64,000 nucleotides of DNA from Microbispora corallina (GTDB lineage: Bacteria; Actinomycetota; Actinomycetes; Streptosporangiales; Streptosporangiaceae). A program made the translations under genes and the position numbers. The notes beneath the pieces are model-generated. The model worked only from the letters and a program-made list of their open reading frames with translations, was not told where the DNA came from and did not search any database. The stretch covers positions 62,001 through 126,000 of the forward strand of contig NZ_BOOC01000022.1 in NCBI RefSeq assembly GCF_016863035.1. The letters run 5' to 3'. Position 1 is the first letter of the stretch; each line of letters starts with the position of its first letter. Below, piece after piece: positions 17,497 to 25,830 of the stretch.

Positions 17497-17526
17497 AGGG
17501 TAGCGGCGGACGGCACGATCTTGCAA
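17497..17526 (-). promoter_or_regulatory. trpEG promoter
   Basis: TTGCAA (17521-17526) and TACCCT (17497-17502) are spaced by 18 bp and resemble vegetative -35 and -10 elements. The expected start point, about 7 nt further, falls on the ATG of the leader peptide. Confidence 0.6.
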
Positions 17527-17569
17527 TCCGGCGGACGGCGGGCACCTCTACGAATAGATATTCTGTTAC

Positions 17570-17596
17570 TGACCGGTAAAGGAGGGGTACCGGTCA
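17570..17596 (+). promoter_or_regulatory. 9-bp inverted repeat upstream of the CocE-type gene
   Basis: TGACCGGTA and TACCGGTCA form a perfect inverted repeat around AAGGAGGGG. It lies just downstream of a possible TAGATA -10 element at 17555-17560 and ends 16 bp before the ATG. It could be a repressor operator or an mRNA hairpin that holds a decoy ribosome site. Confidence 0.45.
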
Positions 17597-17612
17597 CGAT
17601 AGAGGAGGTGGC

Positions 17613-19241
17613 ATGGTCGACCTGCCGGCTCGTCTTCCCGTCAACGGGGCCCGCCAGGGTCCCGCGGCCCGCCGGGTCAGGGTGCGGCGCGACGTGCCCG
17701 TCCCGATGCCCGACGGCGTGACGCTCCTGGCCGATCACTACGCCCCGGTCGGCGCCGACCGGGCACCCGCGATCCTCATCCGCACGCCGTACGGCCGGGC
17801 GGGCCTCATCGGCTGGATGTACGGCTGGACGTTCGCGCGGCACGGCTTCCAGGTGGTCCTGCAGAGCTGCCGGGGCGGCTTCGGCTCCGGCGGCAGGCTC
17901 GACCCGCTGGCCGACGAGCGCGACGACGGCCTCGCGACGGTCGAGTGGATGCGCCGCCAGCCCTGGTACGGCGGGAGCTTCGCCATGCACGGCCCGTCCT
18001 ACCTGGGCTACAACCAGTGGGCCATCGCCGCCGAGACCCCGGATCTGCGGGCCATGGCCACCCAGGTGACGGCCTCGTGCTTCCGCGACGCCGCGTACGT
18101 CGGAGGCGCGTTCGCGCTGGAGTCGACGCTGATCTGGACCACGCTGACCGCGCACCTCGACGGGCGGCTCGGCGGCGTGGCGGCGTTCACGGCACCGCGC
18201 CGCACGCGGCGGGCCGTGCTGTCGGGACGGCCGCCGTCGGAGCTCGACGTGCTGTCGGCGGGCCGGCCGCTGCCGTTCTTCCGCGAGCTCATCGAGCACC
18301 ACGGCCGGCCGGTCTCGCCGTACTGGGAGCGGCGGGACTTCTCGGCCTCGGTCGGCAGCGTGGAGGCCGAGGTCACCATGACCGGCGGGTGGTACGACGT
18401 GTTCCTGCCGTGGCAGCTCAAGGACTACGCGGCGATGCGGGCGGCCGGGCGGCGGCCCCACCTCACGATCGGGCCGTGGTACCACGCCGACATCCGGCAC
18501 GGCAGGGCCGCCAACGCCGACGCGCTGGCCTGGTTCCGCGCCCACCTGCTCGGCGACCCGTCGGGCCTGCGCCCCTCGCCGGTGCGCCTCCACATCACCG
18601 GGGCGGACGAGTGGCGCGACTACCCCGACTGGCCGGTGCCGGGCGCGCGGCCGCGGCGCTGGCACCTCCAGCCCGGGGGCGCCCTGTCCACCGACAACCC
18701 GGCGGGCGGGGAGCCGGACCGGTACCGGTACGACCCCGCCCATCCCACACCCGTCATCGGCGGGCCGGTGCTCATCGGCAACTCCGAGCCGCGCGACAAC
18801 CGGCGGCTGGAGGCCCGGCGGGACGTGCTCGTCTACACCTCCGAGGAACTGGCCGAGGACGTCGACGTGATCGGCCCGGTGCGGGCCGAGGTGTACGCGC
18901 GGACCGGCCGGGAGCACGCCGACATCGTCGTCCGGGTCTGCGACGTCCATCCCGACGGCGCCTCGATGAACGTCTGCGAGGGGGTGCGCCGGCTCACCCC
19001 GGCCGACCGGGCCGACGCGGACGGCGTGCGGTGCGTCGAGGTGGACCTGTGGCCGGTCGGCCACCGGTTCCTCCGGGGCCACCGGATCCGCGTGCACGTG
19101 GCCAGCGGGGCCTACCCCCGCATCGCCCGCAACCCCGGCACGGGCGTCCCGCTCGGCGACGGCTCCCCGATGGTCGCCTCCGACCAGGAGATCCTGCACG
19201 ACCCGGCCCACCCGTCGGCCGTGGTGCTGCCCCACGTCTGA
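17613..19241 (+). CDS. CocE/NonD-family hydrolase (X-Pro dipeptidyl-peptidase S15 type)
   Basis: This 542-aa serine hydrolase has the S15/CocE layout. The alpha/beta-hydrolase domain has ILIRTPYGR and RGGFGSGG (oxyanion region), nucleophile Ser in AMHGPSYLGY, Asp in TGGWYDVFLPW and His in IGPWYHADI. A C-terminal jelly-roll domain (PP-C) starts about residue 330 with RRWHLQPGG and ends in PRIARNPGTG. Family members cleave acyl esters such as cocaine, or X-Pro peptides and amides; the substrate here is unknown. There is no signal peptide. The ATG at 17613 follows AGGAGG. It is divergent from trpEG across 262 bp. Confidence 0.9.
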   Translation: MVDLPARLPVNGARQGPAARRVRVRRDVPVPMPDGVTLLADHYAPVGADRAPAILIRTPYGRAGLIGWMYGWTFARHGFQVVLQSCRGGFGSGGRLDPLADERDDGLATVEWMRRQPWYGGSFAMHGPSYLGYNQWAIAAETPDLRAMATQVTASCFRDAAYVGGAFALESTLIWTTLTAHLDGRLGGVAAFTAPRRTRRAVLSGRPPSELDVLSAGRPLPFFRELIEHHGRPVSPYWERRDFSASVGSVEAEVTMTGGWYDVFLPWQLKDYAAMRAAGRRPHLTIGPWYHADIRHGRAANADALAWFRAHLLGDPSGLRPSPVRLHITGADEWRDYPDWPVPGARPRRWHLQPGGALSTDNPAGGEPDRYRYDPAHPTPVIGGPVLIGNSEPRDNRRLEARRDVLVYTSEELAEDVDVIGPVRAEVYARTGREHADIVVRVCDVHPDGASMNVCEGVRRLTPADRADADGVRCVEVDLWPVGHRFLRGHRIRVHVASGAYPRIARNPGTGVPLGDGSPMVASDQEILHDPAHPSAVVLPHV

Positions 19242-19307
19242 CCGCCGGACGCCCGCCCGGCCTGTCGGGGCCGTCGCTCGCCGCGCCAACACGACCGTTC
19301 GGCGATC

Positions 19308-19324
19308 TGTGACACCGGTGTGAC
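19308..19324 (+). promoter_or_regulatory. TGTGAC direct repeat upstream of the DUF3311/symporter pair
   Basis: TGTGAC at 19308-19313 and 19319-19324 repeat with an 11-bp period, the spacing used by OmpR-type response regulators. The overlap also makes the palindrome ACACCGGTGT. It lies about 55 bp before the TTG start of the DUF3311 gene. Confidence 0.35.
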
Positions 19325-19378
19325 GTGCGCAACTTTACGCTGCGCCCTAACCCGTGTCCGATCCGATTGGAGAGTGCG

Positions 19379-19591
19379 TTGACCACCCCCCGCACCGACC
19401 GCAGCGATCGCAGCCCCTGGAACTGGCTGCTCCTGCTGCCGATCGCGATCCCGCTCCTCACACCCCTGTACAACGCCGACGAGCCGCGCCTGTTCGGCAT
19501 CCCGCTGTTCTACTGGCTGCAGCTCGCGTTCATCATCCTCGGCGTGGCCACCACCACCCTCGTCTACCGGCTGACGAGGAGGGCCCGGTGA
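19379..19591 (+). CDS. DUF3311 small membrane protein
   Basis: This 70-aa protein has two transmembrane helices (NWLLLLPIAIPLLTPLYN and FGIPLFYWLQLAFIILGVATT) and a basic end, matching DUF3311. Such proteins are regularly encoded just before a sodium:solute symporter and are thought to be accessory subunits. The TTG at 19379 is chosen because GGAGAG precedes it at about 6 nt. The stop overlaps the GTG of the symporter gene, so the two are coupled. Confidence 0.85.
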   Translation: MTTPRTDRSDRSPWNWLLLLPIAIPLLTPLYNADEPRLFGIPLFYWLQLAFIILGVATTTLVYRLTRRAR

Positions 19592-21174
19592 CCACCGAAA
19601 TCGTCATCTTCGCCGTCCTGTTCCTGCTCGTCAGCGGGCTGGGATTCGTCGCGGCCCGCTGGCGGCGGCCCGGCGACCTGGCCAGCCTGCACGAATGGGG
19701 GCTCGGCGGGCGCAGCTTCGGCTCGTGGGTCACCTGGTTCCTCATCGGCGGCGACCTCTACACGGCCTACACGTTCGTGGCCGTCCCCGCCCTGGTGTTC
19801 GGCGCGGGCGCCACGGGTTTCTTCGCGGTCCCCTACACGGTGATCGTCTACCCCATGGTGATGCTCGTGCTGATCCGGCTGTGGTCGGTCTCGCACGTCC
19901 ACGGGCTGGTCACCCCAGCCGACTTCGTGCGGGCCCGGTTCGGCTCGTCCACGCTGGCGCTGCTGGTGGCGATCACCGGCATCGTCGCGACCATGCCGTA
20001 CATCGCCCTGCAGCTCGTCGGCATCGAAGCCGTCCTGAAGACGATGGGCGTGACCGGCGACCTGCCGCTGATCATCGCCTTCGCGATCCTGGCGGCGTAC
20101 ACCTACCAGTCCGGGCTGCGCGCGCCCGCGCTGATCGCGTTCGTCAAGGACTCGCTGATCTACCTGGTCATTCTTGTCGCGATCATCTACATTCCGGTCA
20201 AGCTGGGCGGATGGGGGTCGGTCTTCGACGCGGCGAAGGCCAAGTTCGACGCGACCCCGGCGCCCGGCGACGGCATCCTGCTCAACTCGTCCAACCAGCT
20301 CCAGTACGTCACGCTCGCCCTTGGCTCGGCGCTCGCGCTGTTCCTCTATCCGCACAGCGTCACCGGGGTGCTCGCATCGCGCGACCGCAACGTGATCAAG
20401 AGGAACATGTCGGCGCTGCCCGCTTACAGCCTGCTGCTCGGCCTGATCGCCCTGCTCGGGTACATGGCGATCGCGGCGGGGATCACGCCGATCGGCAAGG
20501 ACACCAACACGCTCATCCCCAAGCTGTTCGACGCGGTGTTCCCCGACTGGTTCACCGGCGTGGCGTTCGCCGCCATCGGCATCGGCGCACTCGTGCCGGC
20601 CGCCATCATGTCGATCGCCGCGGCGAACCTGTTCACCCGCAACATCTACCGGGAGTACTTCAAGCGGGACGCCACCGACGCTCAGGAGGCCAGGGTCAGC
20701 AAGATCGCCTCACTGGTCGTGAAGGTCGGCGCGGTGCTGTTCATCCTGCTCATCGACCCGCAGTTCTCGATCGACCTCCAGCTCATCGGCGGCGTGATCA
20801 TCCTGCAGACCCTGCCGTCGGTGGGCCTCGGCCTGTTCACCCGCTGGTTCCACCGGGCGGGGCTGATCGCGGGCTGGATCGCGGGCATGGGGACGGGCCT
20901 GGTGCTGCTGTACAACATCGCCAACCCCGCCAACAACCACGCGCACTTCGGCAGCTCCGCCTTCCCTCTCAAGCAGCTCGGCCTAGATACGAAGATCACG
21001 ATCTACGCCGGGTTCCTCGCGCTCATCGTCAACCTCGTCGTGGCCGTGCTCGCCACCCTGGTCGCCCGGGCGATGAAGGCGGCCGACGGCCCCGACGCGA
21101 CGCAGCCGGACGACTACCACGCCGACCAGGGCGACCCCCGCGTCCACGACCTGGAGGTCGCGAGCTCGACCTGA
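19588..21174 (+). CDS. sodium:solute symporter (SSS family, MctP-like)
   Basis: This 528-aa permease has about 13 transmembrane segments in the LeuT-like SSS fold. Family signs include LHEWGLGGRSFGSWVTWFL, the helix TPADFVRARFGSSTLALLVA, LYPHSVTGVLASRDRNVIKRNM and ALVPAAIMSIAAANLFTRNIYREY. The last segment is typical of the monocarboxylate/acetate-type branch (MctP, ActP). The likely substrates are short carboxylates or amino acids taken up with Na+ or H+; this is inference. The GTG start overlaps the DUF3311 stop. A strong hairpin follows the stop. Confidence 0.9.
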   Translation: MTTEIVIFAVLFLLVSGLGFVAARWRRPGDLASLHEWGLGGRSFGSWVTWFLIGGDLYTAYTFVAVPALVFGAGATGFFAVPYTVIVYPMVMLVLIRLWSVSHVHGLVTPADFVRARFGSSTLALLVAITGIVATMPYIALQLVGIEAVLKTMGVTGDLPLIIAFAILAAYTYQSGLRAPALIAFVKDSLIYLVILVAIIYIPVKLGGWGSVFDAAKAKFDATPAPGDGILLNSSNQLQYVTLALGSALALFLYPHSVTGVLASRDRNVIKRNMSALPAYSLLLGLIALLGYMAIAAGITPIGKDTNTLIPKLFDAVFPDWFTGVAFAAIGIGALVPAAIMSIAAANLFTRNIYREYFKRDATDAQEARVSKIASLVVKVGAVLFILLIDPQFSIDLQLIGGVIILQTLPSVGLGLFTRWFHRAGLIAGWIAGMGTGLVLLYNIANPANNHAHFGSSAFPLKQLGLDTKITIYAGFLALIVNLVVAVLATLVARAMKAADGPDATQPDDYHADQGDPRVHDLEVASST

Positions 21175-21192
21175 CCCCACGAGGGGCACAGC

Positions 21193-21225
21193 GAGGCCCC
21201 GCCCTCTTCACAAGGGCGGGGCCTC
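21193..21225. terminator. terminator hairpin after the SSS symporter gene
   Basis: GAGGCCCCGCCCT and AGGGCGGGGCCTC form a perfect 13-bp stem with a 7-nt loop between convergent genes. There is no T-run. Confidence 0.8.
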
Positions 21226-21256
21226 CGACGGGAGCGTTCGTCCGGCGTCCCGGACG

Positions 21257-21547
21257 TCATCCCCTGGCGGTCGCGGACGTCGTGGCGCGGGCCCGGCCCG
21301 TCGCCTGCCCGGCCCGCTCTCTGTCCTGGTCCTGCCGCGCGGTCCTGGAGACGTCCTCCAGTTCGTGCGCGGTCTGCTGGAACTCCTCCGCGGCCTCGCG
21401 GCTCATCATGCTGACGATCTTGCGGCCACGGACGGCCATGTCCTCGTAGACCTCGTTGGCCTTGGCGAGAGCGTAGGGGCCGACGCCCGCGAGGGCGCAG
21501 AACGGCTTGGACGTAGTGATCTTCTTGACCGGCATGGCCATCGGCAC
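21257..21547 (-). CDS. small helical protein, function unknown
   Basis: This 96-aa protein has a conserved-looking start (PVKKITTSKPFCALAGVGPYALAKANEVYED), then an amphipathic helix (SREAAEEFQQTAHELEDVSRTARQ) and a basic Ala/Thr/Arg tail. The tail and helix faintly recall heparin-binding-hemagglutinin-like or phasin-like proteins of actinobacteria, but I cannot assign it. GTG at 21547 follows GGAGGG by 7 nt; in-frame ATGs at 21541 and 21535 are alternatives. Confidence 0.65.
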   Translation of the reverse strand: MPMAMPVKKITTSKPFCALAGVGPYALAKANEVYEDMAVRGRKIVSMMSREAAEEFQQTAHELEDVSRTARQDQDRERAGQATGRARATTSATARG

Positions 21548-21782
21548 TGGGTCACCCTCCGTGCAGTCGGGTCGAACGGAATGCTCAAGGCGGGAACCGG
21601 CCCCGCCCCCGGCAGTGGGAGCGAGGCCGTTGAGACGTTCTCCAGGGTCATCCGTGCGCGGGCTCTCCTGGATGAGCGCCCGCTTCCCCCGATGAGGGCG
21701 CTCGCCATGTGCATGCCACCCGGCGGCTCTGCGGACACCTGGGAATCCGAAAAGAGCCCGCAAACGGCCGCGGCCGGCGCGA

Positions 21783-21884
21783 TCAGTGGACGCGGGTCCT
21801 GGTGGTCCCGCACTTGGCGCAGCGGAAGGTGACGATCCGGCCGATCGTCTCCACGGAGATCCACCTGTGGGGTAGGCACGGCAC
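21783..21884 (-). CDS. possible 33-aa zinc-knuckle micropeptide
   Basis: A short frame reads VPCLPHRWISVETIGRIV, then TFRCAKCGTTRTRVH. The spacing CxxH ... CxxC looks like a small zinc ribbon, as in several tiny actinobacterial proteins. The GTG start lies directly against a GGGAGG stretch, too close for a good site, and the frame stays open upstream without another clear start. Treat it as a candidate only. Confidence 0.35.
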   Translation of the reverse strand: MPCLPHRWISVETIGRIVTFRCAKCGTTRTRVH

Positions 21885-22011
21885 CGCCTCCCACTGCCCC
21901 AGGCGTCGCCGTTCGAACGACGCGATCAGCCCGGCCGGGATCCCTTTCGCCCGCGACCCGAAAGCGAGTACGGTGTACCCAGTTTCCCGGTCCCGTATGG
22001 AGGAGAAGCCG

Positions 22012-22872
22012 ATGCCCGTCAGAGCACTCGTCCTGGGCGGCGGCGGGCCGGTGGGGATCGCCTGGGAGGCGGGCGTCGTCGCCGGTCTGGCCGAGGCGGG
22101 CGTCGACGTGCGTGTGGCCGATCTCGTCGTCGGCACCTCCGCCGGCGCCGTGGTCGGGGCCCAGGTCGCGGCGGGGCTCGACCCGCGGACGATGTACGAG
22201 GCGCAGCTCGCGCCGCCCGGATCGGAGCCCTTCCCGAGACCGACGGCCTTCGGCGCGGCGCGCCTGCTGTGGGCCCTGGCCAGGTCGAAGAACGCCGAGG
22301 AGTTCGGCCGCCGGATGGGGCGTGCGGCGCGGGCGGCCGTGACGGTGTCCGAGGCGGACCGCAAGGCGGAGATCACGCGACTGCTGGGAGAGGTCCGCGA
22401 CTGGCCGCGTACGCGGCTGCTGGTGACCGCGGTGGACGCCGGGTCGGGAGAGCCGGCCGTGTTCGACGCGGAGAGCGGGGTCGGCCTCGTCGACGCGGTC
22501 GCGGCCAGCACGGCCGCGCCCGGCATCCGGCCTCCCATATCCATCGGAGGACGCGTGTACATCGACGGCGGCATGCGTTCCCCGGCCGGCGTCGATCTGG
22601 CAGCCGCCTACGGCCGCGTGCTGGTGATCGCCCCCCTCTCCCGCGGCGGCGGCCCGCTGATCGGGGTGGAGGAGCAGATCGCCGGGCTGGCGCCGGGGAC
22701 GCGGGCCGCTCTGGTCACCGTCGGCGCCGCCCGCCGGTCTGAGATCATGGGCACGGGCATGGGCGGCCTGCTGGATCCGGCCCGCCGTGCTCCCGCCGCC
22801 AGAGCCGGCCGGGACGAGGGGCGCCGGGTGGCCGCGGAGATCGCCGAACTGTGGGGCGACCGCCTGTCGTGA
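22012..22872 (+). CDS. patatin-like phospholipase
   Basis: This 286-aa protein has the patatin Ser-Asp dyad: oxyanion GGGGPVG (9-15), Ser in GTSAGAVVG (about 41-49) and Asp in YIDGGMRSPAG. It would hydrolyse acyl ester bonds in phospholipids or neutral lipids. There is no signal peptide. The ATG at 22012 follows AGGAGAAG. The gene is monocistronic and convergent with the exporter gene, with a strong hairpin between them. Confidence 0.9.
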   Translation: MPVRALVLGGGGPVGIAWEAGVVAGLAEAGVDVRVADLVVGTSAGAVVGAQVAAGLDPRTMYEAQLAPPGSEPFPRPTAFGAARLLWALARSKNAEEFGRRMGRAARAAVTVSEADRKAEITRLLGEVRDWPRTRLLVTAVDAGSGEPAVFDAESGVGLVDAVAASTAAPGIRPPISIGGRVYIDGGMRSPAGVDLAAAYGRVLVIAPLSRGGGPLIGVEEQIAGLAPGTRAALVTVGAARRSEIMGTGMGGLLDPARRAPAARAGRDEGRRVAAEIAELWGDRLS

Positions 22873-22922
22873 CCGTCCCGGCGCACCGCGCCGGCGAGCG
22901 TCGCGGACCGTCCGCGTAACGG

Positions 22923-22952
22923 CCGCCGGGCCCTGCGGCGGGGGCCCGGCGG
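22923..22952. terminator. hairpin between the patatin and MFS genes
   Basis: CCGCCGGGCCC and GGGCCCGGCGG form an 11-bp perfect stem with an 8-nt loop between convergent stop codons. Confidence 0.7.
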
Positions 22953-22984
22953 AAGGTACAGCGGAGGCAGAGCGGAGACGCGGG

Positions 22985-24814
22985 TCAGCCCGGGGTGTTG
23001 TCGGCCCCGGCCCGGCGGGCGTCGAAGTCCTCGTCGGGGACGACCAGCTCGTTGACCGCGATCCCGGCCTCGCCGGCGACCGCCGCGAGCTCCGAGCCGA
23101 GCGACTCGTGCGGCGCCGCCCGGTGGCCGCGCCGCAGCGGGCCGGTCAGCACCGACGCCACCGCGGCGACGAGGCAGGCGGCCACGGCGAACCAGAAGGC
23201 GATCACGAGGCCCTGGTGGAACGGCCCCGCGATGAGGTGCGGGAAGAACTCCTTGCTCGTCAGGCGGCTGCCCCCGTCCGGCAGCCTGCCCAGCACACCG
23301 CCGAGCAGTTCCCGGAACGGGTTGTAGCCGAGGAACGCCGCGAACAGCACGGCGATGGGCGGGAGGTGGGCGATGCCCTGCGCCGTGGCGTCCGGGACCC
23401 CCTGGCGTACCAGCTCGTCGTGCATGGCGGCCGGCAGGGAGTGCGACAGGCCCGCCACCATCAGGCTGAAGAAGACGCCGATGGACAGCACCATCGACGA
23501 GTTCTGGAACGTGGCCGTCATCCCGGCGCCGACGCCGCGCGACTCGGCGGGCACGGAGTTCATGATCTCGGCGCGGTTGGGGGAGGCGAACAGGCCGGAG
23601 CCGACGCCGTTGATCAGGATGAGCAGCGCGAAGACGCCGTAGTTGAAGTCGGTGGGCAGGGCCATCAGCGCGAAGAAGCTCGCCGCCGTGATGATCGCCC
23701 CGCCGACCGTGAAGTTCCGCGGCCCGAAGCGGTCCGACAGCCAGCCGGAGACGGGCGCGGACAGCAGGAACCCGATCGTCAGCGGGATCATGTAGATGCC
23801 CGCCCACAGCGGGGTCTCCTCGAAGCTGTAGCCGTGCAGCGGCAGCCAGATCCCCTGCAGCCAGATGATCAGCATGAACTGCAGGCCGCCGCGCCCGAGG
23901 GCAGTGAGCAGGCTCGCGATGTTGCCCGCGAGGAAGGCCCGCGAGCGGAACAGCGAGAGCCGGAACAGCGGCTCGGCCACCCTCGTCTCGATCCAGGCGA
24001 ACAGCGCCAGCAGCGCCACCCCTCCGGCCAGCGCCGCGATGACCCAGGGGTTCGTCCAGCCCATCACGCTGGTCCCGTACGGCTGGATGCCGTAGGTGAT
24101 GCCGACCAGCAGGACGATCAGGCCGACGGCGAAGGTGGCGTTGCCCCACCAGTCCATCCGGGCCGGCCGGCGCACGCCGTTGTCACGCAGCTTCACGAAC
24201 GCCCAGATCGTGCCGAACACGCCGAACGGCACCGACACCAGGAAGATGGCCTTCCAGCTCACCGGGGCCAGGACGCCGCCGATGACCAGCCCGAGGAACG
24301 CCCCGGTGATGCCGGCGATCGAGTTGATGCCGAGGGCGGTGCCGCGCTGGTGCGACGGGAACGCGTCGGTCAGGATGGCCGTCGAGTTGGCGAACAGCAG
24401 GGCACCCCCGATGCCCTGCACGATGCGCCAGCCGATCAGCCACAGCGCGCCGGCGCTGCCCTCCAGCCAGGTCACCGACAGCAGGATCGAGCACACGCTG
24501 AAGACGGCGAAGCCCATGTTGTACATGCGGACGCGGCCGAACATGTCGCCCAACCGGCCGAACGTCACCACCAGCACGGCGGTGACGACCATGAAGCCCA
24601 TCATCATCCACAGCAGGTAGCCGGTGTTGCCCGGGTCCAGCGGGTTGAGGTGGATGCCACGGAAGACGTCCGGCAGGGCGATGAGCACGATGGACTGGTT
24701 GATCATGACCATCAGCACGCCCAGCGTGGTGTTGGACAGCGCGATCCACTTGTAGCTCGAGGGCGGTTCCGACACGGGCGATGTTCCGCTTGGGGATGTT
24801 TTCGCTACGGCCAC
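22985..24814 (-). CDS. MFS transporter, DHA2 (EmrB/QacA) type
   Basis: This 609-aa proton antiporter has about 14 transmembrane helices. The start of the DHA2 fold is clear: WIALSNTTLGVLMVMINQSIVLIALPDVF. Motif A follows as GRLGDMFGRVRMYNMG and motif C-like residues occur in GITGAFLGLVIGG. An extra soluble C-terminal tail of about 50 acidic residues follows the last helix. It probably exports a hydrophobic compound or drug. The GTG at 24814 has a GGAGGAGAAG site upstream. A TTAGTT/AACTAA inverted repeat lies 49 bp further upstream. The SCO6745-like gene ends upstream of this promoter. Confidence 0.9.
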   Translation of the reverse strand: MAVAKTSPSGTSPVSEPPSSYKWIALSNTTLGVLMVMINQSIVLIALPDVFRGIHLNPLDPGNTGYLLWMMMGFMVVTAVLVVTFGRLGDMFGRVRMYNMGFAVFSVCSILLSVTWLEGSAGALWLIGWRIVQGIGGALLFANSTAILTDAFPSHQRGTALGINSIAGITGAFLGLVIGGVLAPVSWKAIFLVSVPFGVFGTIWAFVKLRDNGVRRPARMDWWGNATFAVGLIVLLVGITYGIQPYGTSVMGWTNPWVIAALAGGVALLALFAWIETRVAEPLFRLSLFRSRAFLAGNIASLLTALGRGGLQFMLIIWLQGIWLPLHGYSFEETPLWAGIYMIPLTIGFLLSAPVSGWLSDRFGPRNFTVGGAIITAASFFALMALPTDFNYGVFALLILINGVGSGLFASPNRAEIMNSVPAESRGVGAGMTATFQNSSMVLSIGVFFSLMVAGLSHSLPAAMHDELVRQGVPDATAQGIAHLPPIAVLFAAFLGYNPFRELLGGVLGRLPDGGSRLTSKEFFPHLIAGPFHQGLVIAFWFAVAACLVAAVASVLTGPLRRGHRAAPHESLGSELAAVAGEAGIAVNELVVPDEDFDARRAGADNTPG

Positions 24815-24862
24815 TGACCGCTTCTCCTCCTCATTCGTCCGCTCATGTCAGCGGACCAACAG

Positions 24863-24879
24863 TTAGTTAGCGGAACTAA
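24863..24879 (-). promoter_or_regulatory. MarR/TetR-like operator upstream of the MFS gene
   Basis: TTAGTT and AACTAA form a perfect inverted repeat around AGCGG in an AT-rich patch of an otherwise GC-rich gap. The size and spacing suit a MarR- or TetR-family dimer. No regulator gene is directly adjacent. Confidence 0.45.
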
Positions 24880-24927
24880 ATTACCCTGAACGGATGACGG
24901 GCACGTTTCACCCCGTTCCGGGGCGGC

Positions 24928-25809
24928 TCACTCCGGCGCCCGGACCGTCCCGATGCCGAGCGTGCTCTGGGCCGGCAGCATGCCCGACATGAACACCGCG
25001 CCCAGGAGCGGCTGGAGGCACGCGGCCAGCCGTTCGGCCTTGTCCGCGCCCAGGGCGTGCCACGGCCCGGCGGCCGCCTCGTCCGTCATCCGCTCGACCC
25101 GGTCGCGCAGGGCGCGGCCCGCCTCGGTCGCGACGCCGTCCGCGCCGACCAGGCCGCGCGCGGCGAGCCGCTCCCGGGCCGCCGCCCACTCCTGCTCGCT
25201 CCAGCCGCGCCCGGCGAAGTTGGCGACGGGGGCCGCGCCGACGGCGGCGAACGAGACGAGCGCCTCGCAGCCGTCGAGCCCGGCGGCCAGGAGAGCGGCG
25301 AGGTGCCCGTCGCCCCGGTGCTCGCGGAGCACGGTCACGGCCTGCCAGAGCGCCAGGTGCGGCTCGTCCGGCCAGGGGAGGTCGAGGTTGGCGGCGGCGA
25401 GCGGCCGCCCGGGGACGGCGGAGCTCTCCGCCGCCCTCCGCGCGAGATCGGCCGCCTCGGCGATCTCCGGGGACGTCACGCCCTCGTCACCGAGCAGCGC
25501 CCGCAGCGTCCTGTCCATGGCGACCAGGCGCGCCTCCAGCACGCGGCCGGGCGCCGCGACCGACCACACGGCCGGCACGTGCCGCGCCACCGCCGCCGGG
25601 CTGAAGCTGTAGTAGGCCGCCGTCACCAGGGCCGGTCCGGCCGCGCCCAGCGGAGCCGTCCGATAGGCGAAGTAGGACGGCCAGCGGGACTCGACGTCGT
25701 ACCCGAGGGCCGCCGCCTCCGCGAAGGCCTGCGGCGCGAAGTAGAGGGTCGCGTGGACCGGCTCGATCTGGTGCCACATCCGCCGGGCCAGCAGGGAGAA
25801 CTCGCTCAT
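24928..25809 (-). CDS. SCO6745-family protein
   Basis: This 293-aa protein resembles the actinobacterial SCO6745 family, recognised by the start LARRMWHQIEPVHATLYFAP and the segment GYDVESRWPSYFAYRTAPLG. The C-terminal third looks like a winged-helix region (WAAARERLAARGLVGADGVATEAG). No enzymatic function is established that I know. The ATG at 25809 is preceded by a 15-bp inverted repeat. The TetR gene lies upstream in the same direction, so control by that repressor is plausible. Confidence 0.8.
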   Translation of the reverse strand: MSEFSLLARRMWHQIEPVHATLYFAPQAFAEAAALGYDVESRWPSYFAYRTAPLGAAGPALVTAAYYSFSPAAVARHVPAVWSVAAPGRVLEARLVAMDRTLRALLGDEGVTSPEIAEAADLARRAAESSAVPGRPLAAANLDLPWPDEPHLALWQAVTVLREHRGDGHLAALLAAGLDGCEALVSFAAVGAAPVANFAGRGWSEQEWAAARERLAARGLVGADGVATEAGRALRDRVERMTDEAAAGPWHALGADKAERLAACLQPLLGAVFMSGMLPAQSTLGIGTVRAPE

Positions 25810-25830
25810 CGTCGTCCGCCTTCACGTTCG

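Noticed and set aside
15168-19292. A 1374-codon open frame on the minus strand running through trpEG and the CocE gene
   Set aside because: It is an Arg/Pro/Ala shadow frame without motifs. Two well-supported genes occupy the region in other frames.
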